A DNA stretch of 64,000 bases. It comes from Stropharia rugosoannulata. Taxonomy: Eukaryota; Basidiomycota; Agaricomycetes; Agaricales; Strophariaceae. The translations under genes and the position numbers were made by a program. This document shows, piece after piece, positions 36,143 through 46,060 of the stretch (positions are counted from its first letter, which is position 1; each line of letters begins with the position of its first letter). The notes under the pieces were generated by a model. It worked only from the letters and a program-made list of their open reading frames with translations, did no database searches and had not been told where the DNA came from. Location of the stretch: the NCBI GenBank assembly GCA_028532985.1, contig JANCIK010000004.1, positions 3,410,001 to 3,474,000 of the forward strand, given 5' to 3'.

Positions 36143-39100
36143 AGCCGGGGTACTCTGATAGTTTATTTCCCCAAAAACTCTTCTTATACCGCATGAGTGT
36201 GATAATTAAAGACTTCCGACAATTTCCATTATTCCTCCCGATGGGAAAACTAGTTGAGCATCTTGTCCGTGTAAGTTATGACTAAATTTGCTTTAATTTG
36301 TCTCAGAGACAAAGAGGCCGACAAAGATACTACAGCTGAACTTGAAGCATGGCCGACCCTACCAAGTGATCCTACATTAAAATAAACACTATCATCTCAC
36401 ATGAAGCTTTGAAGTTGGACAGATTCTATACTTAACAAGGCACAGAAGACTGCTGGGCAGGGCGATATCAGCTTCTCTGTAGGAAGTATCAACTGGTACC
36501 GCTAGAAAGATAAAGATGGCCTTCAGAATGACATAACAGTATGGCACAAGCTGAATATAGCTGAGGTACATCATTAATGTATGTGAAAATCATGTCGTAT
36601 GGCTTTCCAGAACATAATGTATTCTGTTGAATCTCAAATTTCGCATGGATAGGATAATATGAGATTGTATACTGAGGCTGCATTTCTGATAATAGTAACT
36701 CGATTCAACGCAACTCTGCCGCAAACTCCGAAATATACAGACACGTTATTCTGAACTAATCTATGATCAAGTTCAAGCGCTCGATATGCATAGCTTCTAC
36801 TACTACTAGTTCACAAGTGTCCCTCTAAAACAAACCATCTGCATCCACGGTGCTCTGTTATAGGTCACCTGGTACAACTGTGCATGATGAAAAATCTGAA
36901 CAATTCGATCATATAAAAAAAGCAACTGCGAACCCGTATGGGTTTGGCATTCATTATTCCCAGTAAGAAATGCCAAAAACGAGAAAAAACCAGAGCAAAC
37001 ACTGCCAAGCCTCACGAAATGTGCGAGTACGGTTTGGCAATCCGTTTGTAGGTCGATTTTGTTTGGCCGAAGAAATAACCTCACAAAACCAGACACAACA
37101 TTTTGTCAAACCGCGTAAAACCATAAAAATCCGCAGCAAACCCATACATTGTGTTTTTAGTCCATTTGATCCAGCTAGAATTAAACCATAAATAACGAAA
37201 CAAAACCAAGATAAACCATATTTATTGGATACTGCCTAATAACATGGACCCATACACTGTCTACTAGTACATCGACATGCTCCACAAACCTCCTTTCCCC
37301 ATCCTGATTGCATACACCCTCCTGCCGCCAGACCCTCTGCCTGATTCCTGCTCAAGTTGCCGCTGATCCCTGCTCGAATTTCCGGTAGCGTTTTCTATTA
37401 GAAACTGTTTCATGAATATAAAAAATAAAAGGAAATAGAGCATATACGCACATATGCTAAGTCCAACCAGCGATGTCAGACTGCACCTTCCTCATTCAAA
37501 GGAGAAAATTAAAAATTGTTCTGTTTAACTTGTGGAACACTTACCGACTACGAACTTGTTCTCGCCACATGCTTTCTCCATGATTCAACAATGAGCTTCT
37601 GAAAGAACAGTTAAATTGAGCATACTTACCTCTACCAATCCGGCCTTCACTTGGGGCCCGAGATAAGCTTGATCTTCGGCTCTAAACAGGTATTAAACTA
37701 ACAAGAGAGCGCATATAAGGACTTACTATCATACCTATAGACTTTTTAAGGTAACTGTAGGGCGTATACATTGCTGACTAGGACGTCTGTCGCTTGCGCA
37801 TTCCTCGAGGGCCCTACGCAACTAAGGGCCACGGCCCAAGCCACGACGTGTTATGGTTACTGTCCCTGGGTAGAAAAAGGTTAGCATTTCAGCGGGCCAC
37901 GTACGTGTATACGTAGTAGGTAAGGTGGTAGGAATGTGGTGGTTGGAGAGGAAGAAGCGAGACAGAGGGAGCCAAGAGGGAGCAGATTCCGATTCCTAAT
38001 CGCAAGACTCGGATGCATTTGATCAATCACGTGCTTTCTGTACGCGCGTCGCGTCCAGACTCTGAGTTGAAACCAAGTTGAAACTGAGACTTTGGGGAAA
38101 TCTCAAAGGCAATTTCATTCCCGGGCATCCCTATAACTATAAGTTTACTCTTAGACCCTCCAAGGTAGCACAATCACTCAAAATATGAACACATAGAGAG
38201 TCATAGAATTGCCAGTCCCAAGCCAGTCCCACTGCAGGCTCCTGGCTGCCAACATGCTGCTGGTAATTCCCTCGGTAGACTAACTGCAGGGTAGTGACTT
38301 CACTTGATAGGATACAGTGCAAGTACAGTGTGTCACGGTGGCGTTTCAATGTGCTCCCCAAGCTCGATACAATTTGTACTATGATTACGTTGAGAATATC
38401 ATTATGTAATGATTTGAGATTCTCTCAAAGTCGCAGAGGATCGCGGGGGGGAGTTGCAGGCGAGGTTCTGAATAGTTTACTCAGGTTTGGTTGCATTCGA
38501 GACACTTTCAAGGCAATATATGATTGGTTCTGCCTGGTTATGTCGTGTTGAGTACAGTTGGATAATGTTAGTGTTGTTTGGCGCGGTTTTCGGCATTTCT
38601 CACTGGGCATTATTACTGATAATCTTGATAATCACTGATCGAGATCATCCGACGATATATGGGTGGGAGAAAGCACTGGGAATACATCTCTTCATGATCC
38701 GCACTACTCCCTGCTACTAGTACCTAAGGAGCTCTGAGTGACTTAAGCTTAAGGTATCTAATTCCAACTCAACGTACTTATACCCAACTGACAGGCGAGT
38801 GTTAATGAAGAGTGAATTCTGTTGGAAGCATTTGGGACGCATGCCGATGCTCACTATAATTGGTGTTATTATAAGGGAAACAAACTGCTAATACTTTGGT
38901 CACTGTAACTTATTCTGCCTTGTCAACACTTCTATGTATGATGCACTGTGGAAGCTTAATGAAAGGCTATTATAATCAGTATCATGTACGTTCCAAGAGA
39001 GGTTTGAATTTGATTAAATGGATTCCTTCGCTCGGGCTACGAGACTGAGATTGCATTATTGTTCTAACATTACGCTCCCTGTGAGCCCGTTCTGATGGTT

Positions 39101-39684
39101 CAAAATTTTCAGTAACAAAAAACTGTTTTCTTGTATATATATCGCGAACGGTAGAAGAGTACACATTACCAAATACTTAATCTGGTGGACGGGAAGTCCG
39201 TTTCTCACGACTAAAGTAGAAAGCACGTGCTTCGTGGGCGCTTCATGCTGAGCAACGTTTCAAAACGACATGCAATCACACTGGAGACAGTTGAAGACCT
39301 GACAACCAAGTGACGACCGGCAACGACGACATAATGCAATCAATCAGTAAGTATATGTCAGCGCTCATGCTGATCACACTTGAACAATTGAATAGAAATC
39401 AAACGGCGATGACTTCGACAGTGACAGGCATGTCTTGGGCATGTCAATTCGTCTACCTTTTATCGGCGTGTAAGTAGGGTACTCAGGGTAGTATCTTTCC
39501 CTCACATCCCATCCGCTTGCATCCTCTATTCAAATATGTGAGTCCACCCGCCTGCCCTGACCGAGAGGTACAATAATGCTGTGCAAAATTTGCAAATTAC
39601 AGGGACTATCACAGCATACATCACCAGCTTCATGGCTCAAGCGACCTTGTTGCACCACCCCCAGTCAGATCCGCCTCTTTGACC
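36143..39684. other. Gene-poor stretch upstream of the HeLo/CHORD-like gene
   Basis: About 3.5 kb. Only short frames with no recognisable family are seen, for example 38137-38361 on the minus strand. A block at about 36960-37200 is rich in CAAAACC-like motifs and could be a decayed repeat, but I found no second copy in the window. Confidence 0.5.
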
Positions 39685-42336
39685 ATGACCACAGCAATGA
39701 CGGGCGTTAATGCTGTGGCGTCCGACAATCCGGTTGTGTCCTCTGCGATGCAAGTACTGGACCAGCTCTCCGACGTTGGCAAGGCTCTTCCCTTTGTCTC
39801 CCCGGCGTTTGTTATCCTCAAAATTATCCTTGACATGGAGCGGCGCGCCAGCGATGTTGACGCCAAGTGCAATGATCTGGTCGAGCGTATCACCTTCATG
39901 CTGGGGCACATGCCAATCTTACTGAAAATCGACGTCATGCCCGCAACGAGGAACGTCGTTGAGCGCATCAATGAAACACTGAAGGAGGCAGCCGCACTAA
40001 TCGCGGCGTATCGCAAGCAGGGGAAAATTGCGCGAAGACTCAGCATCGGCAATCGCGAGAAGTTTGTGACCTGCGCGGACTCGGTCAACTCATGCTGTCG
40101 GGATCTATTAATGAGCTTGCAAATACAACAGTCTGTGAAGCTTGACATTCTGACGCGTAAAGTTCCACTCGACGAGGATGACGAGGCAGCGGAGACCTTC
40201 GTCGCGGCCCACGGTGGCAGCATTGATGCTGTTGTTCATGATCGGGAGCTCGTTAAAGAATTTGCCCAGCAGAGACACCTCACAATGGACGACGCGGTAA
40301 TGGAGCAGCTAAACACGAACATTGCGGACTCGGTCAAAGCTAATCATGAGAGGCTAGAAGGGGTGCTTCGCGACAATGTACAAGCATCAATTGTTGACGG
40401 CCTGAAAAGCCTTGCAGCAGAGATGCTTTCAGCGGAGGCGGAACAGAAGTTCACGTGTGTGCAGTGCGATGCTCAGTTCACGCACTATACGAACGGTCCC
40501 AAGGCATGCTCATTCCACCGCGCGGAATACAATTCCTGGTCAAAACAATACCCGTGTTGTAGCGCGTCAGCACCATGCGAATTCGGGGTGCACCGCTCCA
40601 AACATCATTGCGACTATCCCTACGCAACCTTCTTCCCTCGTTCCCGAGGAATTCTGAACTATATCGACACAAAGGAAGAGTGGTGCTCGGTGGAAGACGC
40701 GAACCTCGAGACGAACGACGTCCAACAATGTTCAGTTAGTCAGCTGCTGCGCTGGGCCTCTCGCGGCGCGCGTCTCGAGGAGAATACACTGCTTATCACC
40801 GTCGGAAGTGTATGGTACAACGAGCCTTACTATTTCAATACTTTTACGGCGAAAGAGATGCAAGAAATTACGCGCTCCGTGCGCCTCACGCGACGTACTC
40901 TTATTTTCAGGACGACTGAAAACGAGAAAGAGTACGCGCAGGCAGATTGGATTCTGTCAATATCGGGGAAGATCACTGGCGTCCGCCTCGCAGCAAAATC
41001 AGCCACATCGCAAACACCCTACGTATCTGTATGCCCGATCGACATTTTGACCTGCACACGCTCTGGAGATATCCTCACGCTTTCGGAAGGCGGGCTTCGG
41101 TCGTTCACACCTGCTGGCACTTATACCATACCCCCAGATGTGCGAGTCGGAACTGTATTAAGTTCCACTGAGTCCGCACGCAAACCCCGCACGAATTTTA
41201 AGACGCGCACCAGCTCGCCATCCTTTCGAGTCATCTTACGGGCGTCCTCTGACCCCCCGCTTGCCGCTAACCCTCAATGGGTAAGGACAGATTTGGATTA
41301 CTTCAGGGGGACCGTGTCTGTGTTCAACAATCATACTCCGGGTTCTCTGAACCCTATCTCGATTGCGGCAGTCAAGGCCTCGTACCGTTTGGTAGGGGAG
41401 GACGACTATAAGCCCGTGGACAAGTGCACGCTGCTCGAGAACGTCGTTCTGCCGCTGACAATCGAGCCACGTCAGGCATCTTTATTGTCATTCGAGGTTG
41501 CGGTGCCACGCACACCAGAAGACGTAGATCGAGACGTGAATTGGTCCTATCGCCCATTCTGTGCGCGTCATCGGCCGCTACGCCTGCGCATCGAGCTGGA
41601 AGAAATTAGCGGAGAGGAAGCCAGCATCGTCTTCGAATACGTGTTCAATCCGTATAAAGTGGAAAATCGTGCCGAGAAAGATCTGGGGTTTGCCTTCTAC
41701 GATGACGCCGACCTCTTCGAGAGACATGCTCTACATATTACACCTGGCGATAGGGAAGAACAGGCTATAGCTGTCGAGGGCAATATGTTAGACACAAAGA
41801 GACTGACGCAGGTCGTATACCAAGCTCTCAAGAGTGGGAAGACAGAGGTCGACCTCAATATAGGTACTGAGGACAGGGGTAGCCACTACAGCCCATGGTC
41901 ATGGAAAGCATACGGCCTCGTGGATATCTCTTGTCGCAGGGTGTATGCGCTGAAAATTGTCATGTTTGATGCGGAAAAGGCGAAGCGAAGGAGATTCGGC
42001 TCGATATCCTACGTGCCGGTGCCTTCTTATGGCAAGCCATCAGAAGAAGTGCGCCCGATAGCCTACGCGACGGAATTGGTAAAACTTCCCCCTTTAGAGG
42101 ACTTCACCCTTGTGGAATACCCCCAGGACGACGATATTGATGACTATAAACCGCCGGTACCTCCCAAGCCTGCGACGCCGTCCTTAACTTCGCCGATAGC
42201 ACCGAACGGAGTGAATGGGAGCCATTCTGTTATTCCTGTGGAGCTTACTGAAAGGTTAACCTCTATCGACGTGAGCCTAGCTCGGATTGCAGACGCTCTG
42301 GAGAAACTTGTTGCCGTCTTACCTACAGGCAGGTAG
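39685..42336 (+). CDS. HeLo-like helical domain plus CHORD-like zinc module, large uncharacterised protein
   Basis: One uninterrupted exon of 883 residues from the in-frame ATG at 39685 (MTTAMTGVNAVAS); a TTG two codons earlier is not needed. Residues 1 to about 180 are helical and amphipathic (KALPFVSPAFVILKIILDME, ERITFMLGHMPILLKIDVMP), like fungal HeLo/STAND-N bundles. A second helical stretch (MEQLNTNIADSVKANHERL) follows to about 255. Residues about 257-330 form a Cys/His cluster: C-x2-C, then NGPKACSFH, YPCC, CEFGVHRSKHHCDYPY. This ordering resembles a CHORD zinc domain. The remaining 550 residues look beta-rich and conserved in style (LLRWASRGARLEENTLLITV, LTLSEGGLRSF, SLLSFEVAVP, IVFEYVFNPY), with an acidic/Pro-rich linker and a short terminal coiled coil (TERLTSIDVSLARIADALEK). 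I recall similar proteins in other Agaricomycetes without assigned function. Single-exon structure contrasts with its intron-rich neighbours. Confidence 0.8.
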   Translation: MTTAMTGVNAVASDNPVVSSAMQVLDQLSDVGKALPFVSPAFVILKIILDMERRASDVDAKCNDLVERITFMLGHMPILLKIDVMPATRNVVERINETLKEAAALIAAYRKQGKIARRLSIGNREKFVTCADSVNSCCRDLLMSLQIQQSVKLDILTRKVPLDEDDEAAETFVAAHGGSIDAVVHDRELVKEFAQQRHLTMDDAVMEQLNTNIADSVKANHERLEGVLRDNVQASIVDGLKSLAAEMLSAEAEQKFTCVQCDAQFTHYTNGPKACSFHRAEYNSWSKQYPCCSASAPCEFGVHRSKHHCDYPYATFFPRSRGILNYIDTKEEWCSVEDANLETNDVQQCSVSQLLRWASRGARLEENTLLITVGSVWYNEPYYFNTFTAKEMQEITRSVRLTRRTLIFRTTENEKEYAQADWILSISGKITGVRLAAKSATSQTPYVSVCPIDILTCTRSGDILTLSEGGLRSFTPAGTYTIPPDVRVGTVLSSTESARKPRTNFKTRTSSPSFRVILRASSDPPLAANPQWVRTDLDYFRGTVSVFNNHTPGSLNPISIAAVKASYRLVGEDDYKPVDKCTLLENVVLPLTIEPRQASLLSFEVAVPRTPEDVDRDVNWSYRPFCARHRPLRLRIELEEISGEEASIVFEYVFNPYKVENRAEKDLGFAFYDDADLFERHALHITPGDREEQAIAVEGNMLDTKRLTQVVYQALKSGKTEVDLNIGTEDRGSHYSPWSWKAYGLVDISCRRVYALKIVMFDAEKAKRRRFGSISYVPVPSYGKPSEEVRPIAYATELVKLPPLEDFTLVEYPQDDDIDDYKPPVPPKPATPSLTSPIAPNGVNGSHSVIPVELTERLTSIDVSLARIADALEKLVAVLPTGR

Positions 42337-42929
42337 CAAAAAAATACACGGAACATGGTTCCTTACTCTATGTAGTTTTGGTGACTACTAATGATTTTTG
42401 GCGAAATGTTAGATTATTGCTAAACCGTACTTGTGTGCCTCTGTAAACGTAGAATTCGAATAGAAAACGTTATGTTATGTAAATGTACGCAACGGCTTGA
42501 CCCTGAGAGAGCAAATGACTCGGAAATAGGCGCGCATAGCGTGAGTCAGAGAATGCCTCGGTCCCGACAGGTTTGGACACGCGCAAATTGATGACGCGGG
42601 CGGAAATCTCCCACACTTCTTTTCCTTTCCTCCACCATCGATCTGACCAGCAGCAGCCTCCCATCGCATCCTTAATCAGTTAAGCTGTAACAGCGGGACT
42701 TAGTGAAGTATTTCTGCTCCTTTCTGTTTCATTTCTATCATATACGTATACGTTATTTCTTGCACTGCTTCAATCAATTTTTTCTCCTTGTCTATTCATT
42801 ATGTCGCGATCGTCCTCAAGGCAAATACAACCCAACATGAACCAAGATTCAAATATTCAAGCTCGACCGGGGTTGTGTGATTCATACTGTTCAAGTCCAC
42901 CATATTAGAAACGTCAAGTTATCCAGAGT
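42337..42929. other. Intergenic with a truncated gene start
   Basis: Contains a pyrimidine-rich leader (about 42715-42800) followed by an ATG at 42801 reading MSRSSSRQIQPNMNQDSNIQ. This looks like a normal 5' end but stops making sense where the left inverted-repeat arm begins. Only a short 35-residue frame remains. Confidence 0.35.
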
Positions 42930-45900
42930 GAACTTCAAGCATCAAGACGACACAGCAACTTCAAGTAGGGTGGTATTCAAGACACTATGTGTGATAAGTA
43001 TGATACATCAGAACGATTCTACGTTTATGGGTGGTTACTACGTGTTTTGGCATAGAAGTAAGGAATGAGGTAGAGTGTGCATCCAGCATGATTCAATAAG
43101 ACAGCAAAAAAGGCAGCAGGAAATATTCTATACGACGAAGAACAAGAAGCAAAGAGCAAGAAGCAAAAATCGGGTCATCAAAAGAGCGTGACGCGAGACG
43201 AAAGCGAGATATATACCTTCAAGAGTGTGAGATGAGAATGTGCGGTGAGACTAGACTTAAAGCGTACATTAAATTGACCAAAAAGAACTCTTTAACGGTG
43301 GTGGGTATTATGCAGCCTCAGCTTAAGAAGTTCAGTGTTTGAGCGAGCCGCCTTGCACGTCGCTGCCAGCGTGACAGCCCAAATCAGCACCAACACGACA
43401 AGTTTCGATTGAAACAAGCTCACCAACAGACAGAAGATGCATTGCCCAGTTCAGGAAGCGTTGTGGGTAGAGCAGTCGACCGGTTTCGACAGCCGCTGTG
43501 GCAGTAAGCTGATCTTCGGGCTAAAATTAAATGATAGGCATGCAATCCACGCGAGCTATCTAATTAAAATGCTAACCTCTGTGCTTTCGCCGTAAACGAC
43601 AGCCTGGAGAATGCTAGTCAGTTCAACAGAACAGTGGAAAAGTAGCTCCACATGTACCTTCACGACCAGGGGTACGATAGGACCAGACCAAGCAAAGTGG
43701 CAGGGTGGACGCGATGTGTAGGCAAGGATGGGCAGGAGGGTGTGGGATGAATTCAAAGAGGTGTCGAATGAGACTTTTTTCATCGTCTTCAGGTGAGTCT
43801 TCATAGTTCGAATGTCATTGTGAACTGCCATTTGAGGCACGCAAGTCGCAAGACGTGCCAGATGCCGACAACGACGGGAAGAACAAGCACAAGAAGGGCG
43901 ACAAGCGTCACTGTGACGCCCACCAGAGATTCTACAGGTTGGAAAAGAGCAAGGGGCTGAATTTTGGAGAGAGGGGAGGAACAGAAGAAGGGGGGACAAA
44001 TAATGGGGGACGGGAATCAGACATGAGGCCTGCCGTATATGTAAGTGGATCCTTCCAGTTCAGACGGCGCTCGGGAAGACCTCCCAGAAATGGTGTCTTC
44101 CGGATTAAACACTTTCGCTTCATAGGACCGGTCACCGCTCAGATTTACAACAAACGTTCTTGAAAATGGCTGTCGACGTTCGAAGTGAAACTAAAAGCCT
44201 AGAGGTATGTCGTTTTTCATTAGCTCAGAAAAAGAAGCGCCTTTCTGAACTAGCCAGGCGTCCAGAACCATCAAAGAACCATATTAGAAGTTCTTTATGA
44301 CTTTTTGCGAGTCGCCCAAGGAGTTGCATCGAGTTTGACTTGGACGGTGAGTGTTCCTGTAACCGGCCATTCTGTTTCAAGTTATACCACAAGACGATTA
44401 CTCAGGCCAGTTCTCCCAACTACAGGTTGGTTATGGAGTTTTGTTCTTAAAGGCAGTTATTGCTGAGAGTTGCAGCAGATGTCGCTGAAGGATAGTATTG
44501 AACCCAGGTGTGTAATTTGTCGATAGACCAGACAAAAGCGCAGCTGTTCTGAAATTGCTAGATATCTAGCGACATCTTTCCCAGTACCTAGCGTCTCAAC
44601 GCAGTAACAGCAGCCAAGAGCACGATGCGTCCTATTCTTGGTTCTCTATCCTCCGGGCGTCCAGGGAATCGCATCGAGTTCAACCAATCCATTTCTTTAG
44701 AAGCCATTCAACGAGAAAGTTACGCAGGGCAGTCCTTCCAACCATGCAAAAGAAAGAGAGGATTCCTCGCCAAAGCTGTATGACAACCATCCAATGATTC
44801 ACGATGAAGTTAGCCATGATTTCTTGCCTCGAGTCAGTTCAACCTCCAAATTCCGCGCGAGCTTGCAAGTCCTTGGTAAACCGTGGAACATGGTTCGCAA
44901 GTAGTGCGACATTAGAGGTGCACCCAGAAAAACCAGGTGTACTCTAAAGAGAGCAACCTCATAGCTATCTCAATCATCTCTAGATCCTGGAGTGCAACGG
45001 TCGGTCCTAGCTCTGCGCGAAACATTTGGACTACGGCTGGTGCCTTCCAATCTGCCTGTCTGTATGTCATAGGTGCTTTATGTGCCTTTTCCTTGTTCTC
45101 GTCGTCGAAGCGCGACATTCTGAATGGCGTCGTAGCGTCGTCAACCAGCAAACACTGTATCTTTGGATGCACAATAATACTTCCGCAATTCTTAGCAGCC
45201 GACATAGCTTTGTTGCCAGACTGAGTCCTGCCACATGGATCCGCATTCAGCAGCAAGATCAAGACAGAATAACCCCAAAGACCGGTTCCAAAAGCGCATA
45301 TTATCGTGGCCGGTTCGAATTAATTTTGCTGAGGTGTGAGCTGAAAGTTGGCTGAAGGCCGACGGTCCACTGTACTGCACGGCACTGTCAACATGATTAA
45401 GGAAATGGGAGAGTTCTTGACGTATCCAGCAAAAGATACTCACAGAAAATCCTGATGCATGTAAGTTGTGCTCGACGAGAGAAGCTTGACAACGTCAACC
45501 CAAGCAGTCCTGCCTCAAATCGACATGAAAAATACGAAGATGAACAAAGTTGGATTGCGCAGCCATGGTAACTGTTGACTGAGGAGTGATACAGAAGAAT
45601 TATGTGGCTCTGCCCGTCGCCAGAAGGAGAGGACAAGAAATGTACGCACGACTTGCTCAAATATTTCCTCCCAGACGTCGCTCAACGATCCTTTGTCCCC
45701 AATCGAGATTTCATAGACAACCCTCCTCCATCCATTTCATCATCCGCTGTGAAAGGAGCCAGGATTACTTCAATAGAGGCAGTTTGTTCTGCGCATTCGC
45801 TCGTTGATGTTTGGGTAATGTTTCATATTTCTCCCTCGAATAACTTCGACTGATACTCTTCTTCAAACGGTCTGTCGATAGCATATATTCAGTTCCTGTT

Positions 45901-46060
45901 CATCAAGTGGCTTCCGGAAACATTGTGGATGATGAATGGGTGGGTTGAGACCGAGAGGAAAGGGTCGGGGTGATGCATCTGTGAAGAGCGGTGATTCAAA
46001 TGTTCAAATGTGGAACTTGCTTGAACAAATCAAGCCATCGGCAAGCTGGGACGTCCCGCT
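42930..46060. repeat. Left arm of a large diverged inverted repeat
   Basis: This segment matches the reverse complement of 55310-58525 over its whole length, with many substitutions and indels. Anchor pairs include 43010-43080 with 58365-58425; 43130-43250 with 58200-58340; 43270-43380 with 58065-58165; 43795-44165 with 57290-57670; 44340-44570 with 56890-57125; 44940-45260 with 56140-56540; 45600-45830 with 55530-55780; and 45940-46060 with 55310-55440. The stretch around 44020-44055 is identical, inverted, to 57398-57433. No terminal inverted repeats or transposase gene were recognised. Confidence 0.85.
43292..44170 (-). CDS. Unrecognised duplicated gene family, left-arm copy (model partial)
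   Basis: Conserved coding pieces shared with the right-arm copy, in order on the minus strand. First a segment with SYEAKVFNPEDTISGRSSR and GSTYIYGRPH (about 44130-44030). Next a hydrophobic helix VTVTLVALLVLVLPVVVGIW with HVLRLACLKW (about 43890-43800). Then a segment ending HFAWSGPIVPLVVK. After an intron of about 54 bases a 27-base exon reads AVVYGESTE. After a further intron of about 57 bases comes PEDQ..., RLLYPQRFLNWAMHLLSV, and finally RSNTELLKLRLHNTHHR to a TAA at 43292. Changes between the copies are mostly conservative within these frames, which argues that they were coding after duplication. The junction between the hydrophobic helix and the next frame is not resolved, so the copy may be broken. 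Probable single-TM protein; function unknown. Confidence 0.45.

Noticed and set aside
42930..46060. Inverted-repeat arms as a DNA transposon
   Set aside because: No transposase, target-site duplication or short terminal inverted repeats were recognised at the arm ends; a segmental inverted duplication fits better.
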